Origin: Ralstonia sp. RRA
Lineage (GTDB): Bacteria; Pseudomonadota; Gammaproteobacteria; Burkholderiales; Burkholderiaceae
Assembly: GCF_037023145.1 (NCBI RefSeq)
Contig: NZ_CP146091.1
Coordinates: forward strand, 1,922,001-1,986,000
DNA: 64,000 nucleotides
Reading direction: 5' to 3'
Positions within the stretch are counted from its first letter, which is position 1; each line of letters begins with the position of its first letter. A program made the position numbers and the translations under genes. A model generated the notes under the pieces. It did not search any database, had not been told where the DNA came from, and was given only the letters and a program-made list of their open reading frames with translations. Positions 1-11,241 of this stretch are shown one piece after another.

Positions 1-1
1 C

Positions 2-35
2 AAAAAATGCCGCTCTAGAGCCCTCCAGAGCGGCA
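2..35 (-). terminator. Intrinsic terminator
   Basis: A 9-bp perfect stem (8-16 with 27-35) is followed on the minus strand by six T residues (2-7). It lies just downstream of the trpS/clpB-tail remnant and would end transcription leaving that remnant. The stem and U-run are read directly from the sequence; function is inferred. Confidence 0.85.
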
Positions 36-56
36 CTTCAGCCTTTAGCGCAGCCC

Positions 57-113
57 TCAGTGCACCACGCGCTCAAACGTAAACTGCCCATCCCGATCAT
101 CCACCGGCACCAC
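57..113 (-). repeat. Direct repeat, clpB 3'-end copy 1
   Basis: 57 bp (stop codon plus 18 codons) that align without gaps to 8402-8458, with 48 of 57 bases identical by eye. Both copies have the same orientation and flank the entire metal-efflux block. Similarity stops a few bases beyond the repeat on the trpS side. Confidence 0.85.
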
Positions 114-284
114 CTCCAGCACGTTGCGGCGCACCTTGTCGACATCGTGCGCGTTGTCGGTCAGGGCTTGCGTGTCGGCCACCAGCACGAACTGGCGGTG
201 CGTTTCCTGGAGTTGAAGACGGGTCTGCAACAACCCGACGTAATGCCCAAGGTGCAGCGGCCCGGTCGGCCGATCACCGATTCG
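57..284 (-). pseudogene. trpS 5' fragment fused in frame to a clpB 3' tail
   Basis: The reading frame first encodes about 57 residues matching the N-terminal part of tryptophanyl-tRNA synthetase: the class I signature region [15 protein letters not shown] followed by [10 protein letters not shown] and DKVRRNVLE. TrpS normally exceeds 330 residues, so the catalytic KMSKS region and everything after is missing. The frame then continues without a break into 18 codons (60-113) that match the last 18 codons of clpB, ending [18 protein letters not shown]; clpB at 8402 differs at only three of these residues. An ORF start further upstream (332) would read through the terminator at 287-319 and is not credible. 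I read this as a recombination scar rather than a working gene. Whether it is translated is unknown. No start codon with a ribosome-binding site was found for the trpS part. Confidence 0.75.
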
Positions 285-286
285 GC

Positions 287-319
287 AAAAAACCCTACGA
301 GGGTTGCCCGCTCGTAGGG
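287..319 (-). terminator. Intrinsic terminator of the metal-efflux operon
   Basis: A 9-bp perfect stem (293-301 with 311-319) is followed on the minus strand by six T residues (287-292). It lies about 30 bp after the stop codon of the outer-membrane factor gene and closes the three-gene efflux operon. Confidence 0.9.
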
Positions 320-347
320 TGAGGATCATCAATCGCTATCGCGTGGT

Positions 348-1823
348 TTAGCTGCTGGACGCAGATGGCTCGTCACGGTTCCACCAGCCGCCGCCCAGCG
401 CCTGCAGCAGTGCCACCGAATCCGTGAAGCGATCCGCGCGGGCTTGCGCCACGCTCACCAGGGCCTGCTGATACGCCTGCTCCGCCTGCAGTACGGCCGG
501 CGAGCCGACCATGCCGGCGGCCAGCTGGCGCTGCGCCATGTTCAGGCTCTTGCGGGCGGCCAGCTCGGCCTTATGTGCGCTTTGCAGCGAGCGCGCATCG
601 GCCTGGATGGCATGCAGCGTATCTGCCACGTTCTGGAACGCCGTCAGTACGGTGCTGCGGTATTGCGCAGCTGCCTGGTCATACCGGGCCTCTGCCGCAC
701 GTTGTTGGTGCATCAGGCCGCCGCCACGGAAAATCGGCACCGCCAAGCCAGCCGAGAGGTTCCACAGGCCCGTGCCGCTGGTGAACAGCATGCGCAGCAA
801 TTCCTCCGCACTGCCCACGTTGCCCGTCAAGGTCACGCTGGGCAGGCGTGCTGCAATCGCCACGCCAATGTCTGCGCTGGCCGCATGCAGTTGCGCCTGA
901 GCCGCCCGAATGTCGGGCCGCTGCTCAACCAGTTGTGACGGCAAGCTTAGCGGCAGTTCAGCCGGCAGATGCAATGCGTCCAACTCGAACCGCTGCGTGA
1001 TCTCGTCGCTCGGGTAACGGCCAGCCAACACGGTGATGAGGTTGCGCTGCTGCGCCAGTTGCTTCTCAAGCGGGGGCAAGCTGGCCTCCATCTGCGCGAG
1101 CGCGGCTTCCTGCGCGGCCACATCGGCGCCGCCCAGCAGCCCTGCGTGTTGTTGCCTGCGGGTCGCCTCCAGCAACTGCTCGGCCACTCTCACGGCCTCC
1201 TGTGTCGCCTTGACCTGCGCACGCAACGCGGCCTCCTGGATGGCTGCGTTGACGACACTGGAAGTCAGCGTCAGGTAGGCGGCCTCGTACTCGAAGCGCG
1301 CCGCCTCCGTCTGGGCCGCGGTCGACTCAACCTGTCGCCGGACCCCGCCGAACACGTCCGGCATGTAGGACACCACCAGCTGCGACGTATGCAACGAATA
1401 GAGATCCGCGTTGGACTTGAGCGGGCTGGCGATCGCCTTGGCATTCCGTGTGCGTGACGAGTTGTGCGAACCATCCAGCGTTGGAAAGAAATCGGCCCGC
1501 TGCGCTGCCAGGTTTTCCTGGGCAGCACGCAGTGCGGCCTTGGCCGATTGCAGGTCGGGATTCGCCTTGAGGGCCTCCTCCACCAGCGCGTTCAACGCGT
1601 CTGAGCCAAACAGCGTCCACCACTTGGCCGAGACGGCCTGCCCTTGGTTCAGGCGTTGGGACTGCCCGTCTTGCGTTGGTGTCGCTACGGTGGGAGTGGG
1701 CTGGTTGGCTGTGTAGCCTGGCACATCCGGTGCCGCCGGGCGCTTGAAGTCCGGCCCTACGGCACAACCCGCGGCAGTCACCGACAGCACGACGCTGGCG
1801 GCAATACGTGTCATGCGGTTCAT
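348..1823 (-). CDS. Outer-membrane efflux lipoprotein (NodT/CzcC-like) of the metal RND system
   Basis: This 491-residue protein is the outer-membrane channel of a tripartite efflux pump, passing substrate from the periplasmic adaptor out of the cell. It begins with a lipoprotein signal ending in a lipobox (VTAAGC, acylated Cys near residue 20), followed by the AVGPDFKRP start typical of NodT-type factors. Two TolC-like repeats with long helical stretches follow, including the QLVEQRPDIRAAQAQL segment of the second repeat. The chosen ATG overlaps the upstream pump stop codon as TGATG; a GTG one codon earlier is an alternative. It is the last gene of the operon, whereas the outer-membrane gene comes first in classical czcCBA. 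The lipoprotein type is more usual for drug pumps, so the metal role rests on its neighbours. Confidence 0.9.
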   Translation of the reverse strand: MNRMTRIAASVVLSVTAAGCAVGPDFKRPAAPDVPGYTANQPTPTVATPTQDGQSQRLNQGQAVSAKWWTLFGSDALNALVEEALKANPDLQSAKAALRAAQENLAAQRADFFPTLDGSHNSSRTRNAKAIASPLKSNADLYSLHTSQLVVSYMPDVFGGVRRQVESTAAQTEAARFEYEAAYLTLTSSVVNAAIQEAALRAQVKATQEAVRVAEQLLEATRRQQHAGLLGGADVAAQEAALAQMEASLPPLEKQLAQQRNLITVLAGRYPSDEITQRFELDALHLPAELPLSLPSQLVEQRPDIRAAQAQLHAASADIGVAIAARLPSVTLTGNVGSAEELLRMLFTSGTGLWNLSAGLAVPIFRGGGLMHQQRAAEARYDQAAAQYRSTVLTAFQNVADTLHAIQADARSLQSAHKAELAARKSLNMAQRQLAAGMVGSPAVLQAEQAYQQALVSVAQARADRFTDSVALLQALGGGWWNRDEPSASSS

Positions 1824-4800
1824 CACGACTCCCCTTCCGTTGCAACATAGGCGACCGGACCTTCCGGACGCTTGCGTCGGGCCGCTCGTTCTTCAATCAG
1901 GTAATACAGCGCGGGCAGCAGCACCAGCGTGAGCACGGTTGCGCTCACCAGGCCGCCCACCACCACGGTGGCCAGCGGCCGCTGCACATCGCTGCCAAGA
2001 CCGTGTGCCAGCGCTGCGGGAATCAAACCCAGCGCAGCCACGGTGGCCGTCATCAGCACCGGGCGCATGCGCTCGCGCGCACCACACACCACGGCATCCT
2101 TCAGGCCGATGCCTGGCTGCCGTCGCCAACGGTTCAGGTTGGAAATCATGATGATGGCGTTGAGCACTGCCACCCCAAACAGCGCGATAAAGCCGACCGC
2201 AGACGACACATTCAACGTCATGCCGCGCAGGTGCAGCGCCACCAGCCCACCCAGCGTGGCCAACGGCACCGCGCACAGGATCAACGCTGGCTGGCGCAGG
2301 TTCTTGAACTCGGCAAACAACAGCACGAACATCAGCGCAAGCACCATCGGCAGAATCAGCGCCAGGCGGGCTTGCGCACGCTGCTGGTTCTCAAACTGGC
2401 CGCCCCACGCAATCTGGTTGCGCGTGTGGTCGTACTGGATCTCCTGGTCGATGCGCTGTTTGGCTTCGTCCAGGAATGAGGCCAGATCGCGCCCGCGCAG
2501 GTTCAGACGCACGGTCAGGTGGCGCTTGTTCATTTCTCGCGTGATCGTCGTTTCGCCCTCGGCAAAGCCCACCTTGGCGATCTGCGCCAGGGCAATGTGC
2601 GCCCCGTTGGCGGTGGTCAGCGTCAGGTTGCCGATGGCCTCGGGGTTGTTGCGCGAGGTGCCGACAAAGCGTGCGGCTACATCGTAGCTGCGGTCTTCCA
2701 CGAACACCTTCGTGACCGGGCTGCCGCCAATGCCGGTCTGGATGAGATCCATCACGTCGGCAATGTTGATGCCCAGGCGGGCCGCTGCTGCGCGGTCCAC
2801 ATCGATGCGCACCTGCGGCAACGGCGGCTCCTGATCGATGATCACGTCCTGCGCGCCGGGCACGGTCTTGAGCAGGCGCTCGATCGACGTGGTCAACTGC
2901 CGGGTCTGCGCAAAGTCGTTGCCGTACACCTTGACCACCAGATCGCTGTGCGCACCGGCCAGCTTGTCGAGCACGCCATCGATCATCGGCTGCGAAAAGC
3001 CCACCTGAATGCCGGGCAACTGTTGGAAGCGCTCGGCCATCTTGGCAATCAACTCCTGCTTGTCGCGACCGGTCTTCCATTCGCTGTACGGGTGCAGCGT
3101 CACCGCGCTTTCAATGTGCGATGGCGAGAACGGGTCCGTCCCCTCATCATTGCGGCCGACCTGCGTGACGATGTGCTCGACCTCCGGAAACTCCCGTGCA
3201 GCCTCGCGCAGCTTGCCGGCCATCTCCGATGCCTTGTCCAGCGAAATGCCGGGCGGCAACGTCACCTGCAGCCAGATCGAGCCCTCATCCAGATACGGCA
3301 GGAAATCCCGCCCGATGGACGCGCCCAGGATCACCACACCGGCCAGCGTGGCCACAGCCAGGCCGATCATGGCGCGCGACTTGCCGACCACCCGGTTGAG
3401 CAAACCCTCATAACGCGGCGTCAGCCACTGCAGCACCGGGTTGTGGAACACCTTGGCCGGTTTGCGGTAAGCCCAGTACGCCAGGCCGGGCACCAGCAAC
3501 AGCGCCACCAGCAACGCGCCAAACAGCGCAAACCCCACTGCAAACGCCATGGGCGAGAACAGTTTGTACTCAATGCGCTGGAAGGCAAACAGCGGCAGGT
3601 AGGCCACGATGATGACCACCATGCCGAAGAAGATCGGGCGCGTGACCTGACGTGCAGCGGCCATGATGTCGGCGCCATCCAGCTCGCGCCCTTCCTCTTC
3701 TTCACGCTTGCGCAGGATGTTTTCCATCATCACGATCGCACCGTCGACGATGATGCCGAAATCGATTGCGCCCAGCGACAGCAGGTTGGCCGGAATCTTG
3801 AAGTGGTGCATCAGGATGAACGCGGCCAGCAACGAGAACGGAATCGTCACCGCCACGATCAACGCCGCACGCGGGCTGCCCAGGAACAGCAGCAGCACCA
3901 GCGATACCAGCACCATGCCCTCGATCAGGGTCTTGCCAACGGTGTGGACGGTGGCCTCCACCAGCTTGCTGCGGTCGATATACGCCACCACCTTCACGTC
4001 CTTCGGCAGGATGTGCTCGTTGAGGTCGCGCACGGCCTCGTGCACCCCTTTCATGACGACTGAGGGGTTCTGGCCGCGCAGCAGCAGCGTGATGCCCTGG
4101 ATCGTGTCGGGATTGCCGTCTCGCCCCAGAATGCCGTTGCGCTCGTGGTTACCCAGCATGACCTGACCGATGTCCTTGATCAGCACCGGCACGCCGCCCT
4201 TCTGGCTCACGACAACGTTGCCGAGGTCTTCCAGGTTGCGGATCAAGCCGACGCCGCGCACCACCAGGCCCTGCTCCCCGCGCTGCATGATGCTGCCGCC
4301 CGCGTTGGCGTTGTTGGCCTGGATGGCCTGCGAGATCTGGCTCAATGACACGCTGTACTTCGTCATCTTGGCCGGATCGAATTCGAGCATGAACTGCGTG
4401 GTCAGGCCGCCAAAGTTGGCGACATCCACCACGCCGGCCACCTGCTTCAGACGCGGGATGACCTTCCAGAACTGCAGTTCCGACAGCTCACGCAAGTCAC
4501 GCGTCTTGGATTCGAGCGTGTAGCGGTAGATCTCGCCAATGGGCGACGTCAGCGGGTCCATGCCGGGCTTGGCGCCATAGGGCAAATCAACGCCGTTGAT
4601 GCTTTCCTGCAGGCGCTGGCGCGACCAGTAGTCTTCCGCGCCGTCCTGAAACACCACGGTGATCAGCGACAGCCCGAACGTGCTCTTGGAGCGCATCACG
4701 TGCATGCCGGGCGTGCCCATGATGGCGCGCTCCAGCGGAATGGTGATCTGCTGCTCGACCTCTTCCGCCGCTAGACCATTGACCTGCGTCACGACCTGCG

Positions 4801-4939
4801 AGCTGGTGTCGGCAATATCGGGATAGGCTTCAAGCGGCAACTGCTTCCATGAATACCAGCCATACAGCGCCGCCATCAGGAAGACCAGCACGACAATGCC
4901 GCGCCGGTTGAAGCATAGGGTGACCAGACGTTCAATCAT
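1823..4939 (-). CDS. czcA: Heavy-metal efflux RND pump (CzcA/CusA family)
   Basis: A 1038-residue inner-membrane proton antiporter of the HME-RND family, which exports heavy-metal cations from periplasm or cytoplasm through the tripartite complex. The length and the two-fold layout (TM1, large periplasmic loop, TM2-6, then TM7, loop, TM8-12) fit the family. The TM4 proton-relay segment reads DFGIIVDGAIVMMEN. Its two Asp and one Glu are the pattern of divalent-cation HME pumps, not the GGIAIAIGAMVD pattern of Cu/Ag pumps. Zn, Co, Cd or Ni is therefore more likely than Cu, but the exact ion cannot be read from sequence. The gene overlaps the adaptor gene upstream by 8 bp and the channel gene downstream by 1 bp, indicating translational coupling. 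The symbol is used as a family label only. Confidence 0.92.
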   Translation of the reverse strand: MIERLVTLCFNRRGIVVLVFLMAALYGWYSWKQLPLEAYPDIADTSSQVVTQVNGLAAEEVEQQITIPLERAIMGTPGMHVMRSKSTFGLSLITVVFQDGAEDYWSRQRLQESINGVDLPYGAKPGMDPLTSPIGEIYRYTLESKTRDLRELSELQFWKVIPRLKQVAGVVDVANFGGLTTQFMLEFDPAKMTKYSVSLSQISQAIQANNANAGGSIMQRGEQGLVVRGVGLIRNLEDLGNVVVSQKGGVPVLIKDIGQVMLGNHERNGILGRDGNPDTIQGITLLLRGQNPSVVMKGVHEAVRDLNEHILPKDVKVVAYIDRSKLVEATVHTVGKTLIEGMVLVSLVLLLFLGSPRAALIVAVTIPFSLLAAFILMHHFKIPANLLSLGAIDFGIIVDGAIVMMENILRKREEEEGRELDGADIMAAARQVTRPIFFGMVVIIVAYLPLFAFQRIEYKLFSPMAFAVGFALFGALLVALLLVPGLAYWAYRKPAKVFHNPVLQWLTPRYEGLLNRVVGKSRAMIGLAVATLAGVVILGASIGRDFLPYLDEGSIWLQVTLPPGISLDKASEMAGKLREAAREFPEVEHIVTQVGRNDEGTDPFSPSHIESAVTLHPYSEWKTGRDKQELIAKMAERFQQLPGIQVGFSQPMIDGVLDKLAGAHSDLVVKVYGNDFAQTRQLTTSIERLLKTVPGAQDVIIDQEPPLPQVRIDVDRAAAARLGINIADVMDLIQTGIGGSPVTKVFVEDRSYDVAARFVGTSRNNPEAIGNLTLTTANGAHIALAQIAKVGFAEGETTITREMNKRHLTVRLNLRGRDLASFLDEAKQRIDQEIQYDHTRNQIAWGGQFENQQRAQARLALILPMVLALMFVLLFAEFKNLRQPALILCAVPLATLGGLVALHLRGMTLNVSSAVGFIALFGVAVLNAIIMISNLNRWRRQPGIGLKDAVVCGARERMRPVLMTATVAALGLIPAALAHGLGSDVQRPLATVVVGGLVSATVLTLVLLPALYYLIEERAARRKRPEGPVAYVATEGES

Positions 4940-6077
4940 TGAGCAGTACCCCGTCCTTGGTCACCACGCGCTCACCGGCCTTCAGGCCTGCGAGGATCTC
5001 GATCTTGTCGCCAACCTGCGCACCCGTCTTGACCACGCGCGCCTGGAACTGCCACGGCGCCACCTCGACAAAGGTGCGCGTGTTGAAGCCCGACTGCACC
5101 AGCGCCGACATCGGCACGATCACGCCCGTGTGCGGCTGGCCCTGCAGCGTGGCCTGCGCAAACATGCCGGGCTTCAGGCGACCGTCCTTGTTGTCGAACA
5201 CCATGCGCACCTTGACCGTGCGTGTATCCGGGTCGAGCATTTCGCCCACGTAGCGCACCTTGGCGGCCAGCGGTTCGGCGTAGGCATCCAACTTGACGGC
5301 AGCCGCTTGGCCAACGTAGACCTTGGACAGATCCTTCTCCTGCACGTTGGCCGTCACGAACACGCGGGACAGATCCGCCACCGTCATCACCGACGCATTG
5401 CTGTCGTTCCAGTACCCGCCGGTGGCGCCATTGAGTTCGACAACGCGGCCCGAGATGGGCGAGCGCACCGACAGGATGTGCCCGCCGGACACTTTGGCCC
5501 CGCCCTTGGCACCGAGCTGTGCCAGCTTGTTGTTGGCGCGCTCGGCCTCACTCACGGCCTGGGCGTAGTCGTTCTGGGCCTGTTCGAAATCGCGCCGGGG
5601 TGTGATCTCGGATTTGTCCAGCTCGTGCAGGCGGTCCAGGTTCTTTTTGGCCAGTACCAGCGCCGCTTGCGCCTTGGCTGCCGTACTGGTCGCCTCGGCC
5701 AAGTCCGCCGAGTCGAGCGTAAACAGCACGTCGCCAGCCTTGACCTCATCGCCCAATTGCTTGTTCAGGCTCACGATGCGGCCCGACAGCGGCGGCAACA
5801 CCTTGACGAGCTTGCCCGGGTCGGCCTCCACCGAGGCCGGCAGCACAAACGCCGCAGAGACGGCATCTTCCGACGCGGCCGTCACCACCAGCGATCGGCG
5901 CAGCGGCGAAGCCTCCGGAACCACGATGCGGTCATCCTTGTGCTGAAGGGCCACCGCAGCCGGCGCACTGGGTTCCTTGGCATGCAGGGACAGTGCGCCC
6001 CACACGCACACACCGGCCACGGCTAACGTGATGGCGCTATAGAAAAGTCGTTTGGAAGAAGTCGAGGAGGCTTGCAT
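4932..6077 (-). CDS. czcB: Periplasmic adaptor (membrane fusion protein) of the metal RND system
   Basis: A 381-residue adaptor linking the inner-membrane pump to the outer-membrane channel. An N-terminal hydrophobic signal/anchor (about residues 10-30) is followed by a split lipoyl (biotinyl-like) domain: LPPLSGRIVSLNKQLGDEV and later VRSPISGRVVELNGATG. A coiled-coil hairpin rich in Ala, Leu and Lys lies between them, then beta-barrel and membrane-proximal domains. The ATG at 6077 has a GGAG about 7 bases upstream. It is the first gene of the operon and is transcribed divergently from the response regulator at 6246. The His-rich N-terminal extension known from CzcB of Cupriavidus is absent. 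The symbol is a family label. Confidence 0.9.
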   Translation of the reverse strand: MQASSTSSKRLFYSAITLAVAGVCVWGALSLHAKEPSAPAAVALQHKDDRIVVPEASPLRRSLVVTAASEDAVSAAFVLPASVEADPGKLVKVLPPLSGRIVSLNKQLGDEVKAGDVLFTLDSADLAEATSTAAKAQAALVLAKKNLDRLHELDKSEITPRRDFEQAQNDYAQAVSEAERANNKLAQLGAKGGAKVSGGHILSVRSPISGRVVELNGATGGYWNDSNASVMTVADLSRVFVTANVQEKDLSKVYVGQAAAVKLDAYAEPLAAKVRYVGEMLDPDTRTVKVRMVFDNKDGRLKPGMFAQATLQGQPHTGVIVPMSALVQSGFNTRTFVEVAPWQFQARVVKTGAQVGDKIEILAGLKAGERVVTKDGVLLND

Positions 6078-6166
6078 GGCGTGCTCCGATACATGCGTGT
6101 TGATGTTCTGCGCATCCGCTCCATGAGGACGCGGTCGCCATGCTACGCAACGATGTTGCAGTGCAA

Positions 6167-6211
6167 CCTGAATTCTTCTTCAGGAACATCAAACGGTCGC
6201 ATTGCTAGAAT
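6167..6211 (+). promoter_or_regulatory. Divergent control region: inverted repeat and candidate -10
   Basis: Within the 168-bp divergent region, CCTGAA (6167-6172) and TTCAGG (6179-6184) form a perfect inverted repeat with a 6-bp spacer. TAGAAT (6206-6211) is a possible -10 for the response regulator, with no good -35, as expected for an activated promoter. The repeat is a candidate binding site for the adjacent response regulator. No experimental support exists in the sequence itself. Confidence 0.4.
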
Positions 6212-6245
6212 CCCGCCGTCCCGCCGCCCTCATGCGCGCTATCCG

Positions 6246-6929
6246 ATGAACATCCTGCTGATCGAAGACGACCGAAAAGCCGCCCGCCTGCTGGCACGAG
6301 GCTTGGAAGAAGAAGGCTTTACGGTGGCGCTTGCGCACGCGGCGGAAGAGGCACACGAGCCGATGATCCGCGCGGCCGATCTGGTCATCCTCGACTGGAT
6401 GCTCCCCGGCAAAGAAGGTGTGACGTTTTGTGCCGAGTTGCGCGAGCGTGACATCCAGACCCCGATCCTGATGCTGACCGCGCGGGATGCCCACACCGAC
6501 CGCATCACTGGCCTCAACACCGGCGCCGACGACTACCTGACCAAGCCGTTCGTGTTTGACGAGCTGCTGGCCCGCGTCCGCGCGCTGTTGCGTCGGGCCA
6601 GGCTGACGCCGGCGCCTGTGCTCGCCATTGGCGATCTGCGGCTCGAACCGTCCACGCGCCTGGTCACGCGAGCAGGCAACGCCATCGATCTCACGCCCAA
6701 GGAATACGCCCTGCTGGAGTTCCTGATGCGCCATGCCGGCGAGGTGGTCAGTCGCGTGCAGCTCGCTGAAAACATCTGGCATGCAGATCTCATCGCCATC
6801 GACAACCTGATCGACGTGCACATGAAGAACCTGCGCCGCAAGATCGACCCGCCCGATCTGCCTGCGCTCGTTCAAACCGTACGCGGACAGGGCTTTCGTC
6901 TGAGCACACCACCGGACCACCATGTTTAG
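6246..6929 (+). CDS. OmpR-family heavy-metal response regulator
   Basis: A 227-residue two-component response regulator. The receiver domain (about 1-115) has the acidic pair IEDD near the N terminus, the phospho-acceptor Asp50 in LVILDWMLPG and the conserved Lys in YLTKPF. The C-terminal winged helix (about 130-225) contains LTPKEYALLEFL and the VHMKNLRRKID recognition region of OmpR/PhoB proteins. Closest recognisable relatives are the CzcR/CopR/IrlR metal-response regulators. The start at 6246 was chosen because it gives a normal receiver N terminus (MNILLIEDD); the longer frame from 6072 would cover the promoter region. The sensor kinase gene starts inside its last codons. It probably activates the divergent efflux operon in response to metal. 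Confidence 0.92.
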   Translation: MNILLIEDDRKAARLLARGLEEEGFTVALAHAAEEAHEPMIRAADLVILDWMLPGKEGVTFCAELRERDIQTPILMLTARDAHTDRITGLNTGADDYLTKPFVFDELLARVRALLRRARLTPAPVLAIGDLRLEPSTRLVTRAGNAIDLTPKEYALLEFLMRHAGEVVSRVQLAENIWHADLIAIDNLIDVHMKNLRRKIDPPDLPALVQTVRGQGFRLSTPPDHHV

Positions 6930-8331
6930 TTTTCAGCGCCGTCTGATCCTCGCGCACTGGGCCGTGATCGTGATCGTTGTGACGGGCGTGGCCTTCGCCG
7001 CGTGGTGGGAGCTCTCGCGCATCGCCCATCGGCAACTGGATGCCGCGCTGCTGGCACTGGCCGAAACCGAGGCCGGCATGCTGCACGCCCGCCAGGGGCA
7101 GCCCATTCGCGTGCACGAAAAGCCGACCGGCACGGCACCGCCTTCCCTTGTGCGCCTGGACCGGCTTGTGCAGATCGTTGATGCACAGGGGGATGTCCTT
7201 GCGCGCAGTGCAAACCTGGGTACGACCCGTCTGCCGACGTCTCCGGCATTGCTCGGACGTCTCGCGCAAGGCGAAACGGTGTTCGAGACCCTGCAGGATT
7301 TCAGCGAAGAGCCGCTGCGCATGGTGTCGCTGCCGATACAAAACCACAATGCGCCCGGTACGCCGCCCTTGGTCATCCAGGTGGCGGGGTCGCTCGATGA
7401 CGTCAATCGGATCCTGGAATCGGCCGTGGTGCTGTTTGTCGGGCTGGCCATCGCACTGCTGCTCGCTGTCGGCACGGCGGGCGCCATGCTCACGCAGCGC
7501 GTCTTTCGTGCCATCGACAACGTCGTCAAGCAAGCCCGCCGGATCGGTGACAACAACCTCGACGAGCGCCTGCCGCATCCCGGTACGTCTGACGACATCG
7601 GCAAACTCGTCGATACGCTCAACGACATGCTCGATCGCCTCGAACACGGCTTCGACATGCAGCGCCGCTTCACGGCCGATGCCTCGCACGAGTTGCGCTC
7701 ACCGCTGTCGCGGCTGCGTACCGAGCTTGAGGTGACGCTGCGGCGCGAGCGTAGCCGCGAAGAATACGTCGAGACCCTGCACTCGTGCGTGGAAGAAGTC
7801 GGACGGCTCACGCAGATGGTGGAAGAACTGCTGATGCTCGCGCGCCTCGATGCCGGCCAGGACCAGGACATGCAGGAAGCTGTGCCAGTCATTGAACTCG
7901 TGCAGGCCTGCGTCAAGCGTGTCACCCCCGCAGCCCAGGATCGCGGCATCGTCCTGGTCACACAAGCGGGCACGAATCAGCCCATCCGGATCGCCCGTGC
8001 TCCGGCAACCCTGGCCCTGACCAATCTCCTGGACAACGCCGTCAAGTTTTCGCCAGCGGGAACCACGGTTGAGATTGCCTGGTCAGCCGAGCATGGCGAC
8101 GCCGTCCTGCAAGTCAGCGACCATGGTCCAGGGATTCCGCCTGCCGAACTGCCACACATCTTCGAACGTTTCTACCGGGGCGCGCGGGCACGGGCGAGTG
8201 AGACGCCGGGTACGGGTCTTGGGTTGGCGCTTTCGCAGGCCATCGTGCAGGCACACGGTGGTCGAATCGACGCGGCAAATGCCCTGGAAGGCGGCGTGAT
8301 TTTCCGCATCAGCCTGCCACGCATCGTCTGA
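6922..8331 (+). CDS. Heavy-metal sensor histidine kinase
   Basis: A 469-residue membrane histidine kinase that pairs with the preceding response regulator. A transmembrane helix near residues 10-30 is followed by a periplasmic sensor region of about 140 residues, a second helix near 170-195, HAMP, a dimerisation domain with phospho-acceptor His256 in ASHELRSPLSRL, and an ATPase domain with the N box (LTNLLDNAVKFS), G1 (DHGPGIP) and G2 (GTGLGLAL). The start overlaps the regulator stop codon by 8 bp, so the pair is translationally coupled. The architecture matches CzcS/CopS/IrlS-type metal sensors; the metal sensed cannot be told from sequence. Confidence 0.92.
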   Translation: MFSFQRRLILAHWAVIVIVVTGVAFAAWWELSRIAHRQLDAALLALAETEAGMLHARQGQPIRVHEKPTGTAPPSLVRLDRLVQIVDAQGDVLARSANLGTTRLPTSPALLGRLAQGETVFETLQDFSEEPLRMVSLPIQNHNAPGTPPLVIQVAGSLDDVNRILESAVVLFVGLAIALLLAVGTAGAMLTQRVFRAIDNVVKQARRIGDNNLDERLPHPGTSDDIGKLVDTLNDMLDRLEHGFDMQRRFTADASHELRSPLSRLRTELEVTLRRERSREEYVETLHSCVEEVGRLTQMVEELLMLARLDAGQDQDMQEAVPVIELVQACVKRVTPAAQDRGIVLVTQAGTNQPIRIARAPATLALTNLLDNAVKFSPAGTTVEIAWSAEHGDAVLQVSDHGPGIPPAELPHIFERFYRGARARASETPGTGLGLALSQAIVQAHGGRIDAANALEGGVIFRISLPRIV

Positions 8332-8348
8332 CAACACGTTGAAGGCAT

Positions 8349-8380
8349 GAAAAAAGCCCGTCTTCGCAAGACGGGCTTTC
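8349..8380. terminator. Bidirectional intrinsic terminator
   Basis: A perfect 10-bp stem (8355-8364 with 8368-8377) with a 3-base loop has A residues on its left and T residues on its right. It sits between the convergent sensor-kinase gene and clpB and can serve both. Confidence 0.85.
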
Positions 8381-8401
8381 TCAAACACAACACTGCGCGG
8401 C

Positions 8402-10990
<2,589 letters not shown>

Positions 10991-11027
10991 GTAAAACCCC
11001 TTGCGGAAATTATTCACTTGTTCCGAA

Positions 11028-11055
11028 AGATAGGGAGCTTCGGTGGCATTTCAAG
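11028..11055 (-). promoter_or_regulatory. Sigma-32 heat-shock promoter of clpB
   Basis: On the minus strand, CTTGAAA (11049-11055) is followed after 13 bases by CCCTATCT (11028-11035). The sigma-32 consensus is CTTGAAA then CCCCATNT, so only one defined base differs. It lies 38-65 bp upstream of the clpB ATG, as expected for a heat-shock gene. Confidence 0.8.
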
Positions 11056-11241
11056 CACGCAATCGCCGGTTTTCATGCAGATTTGCGCCAGCGCAAGCGG
11101 CGGCGCGCCTGCCGGTCGCGTCGCGGCCCCAAGTGCACGGAAATCGTCTTGCCGAGGGTCCCCACGGGGTTCAGGATCGCCGCACCGTGGCCTGTGCGCC
11201 GCATGCCATGTGAGCCGGACTGCCCATGCAAGCGACGCCGA

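Noticed and set aside
10991..11017. Upstream GTG start for clpB (nine extra residues)
   Set aside because: The ATG at 10990 has AAGGGG at the right distance and matches the family N terminus.
11056..11241. Fluoride riboswitch for crcB
   Set aside because: This region is downstream of crcB on its strand, and crcB starts 12 bp after moaE, leaving no space for a riboswitch of its own.
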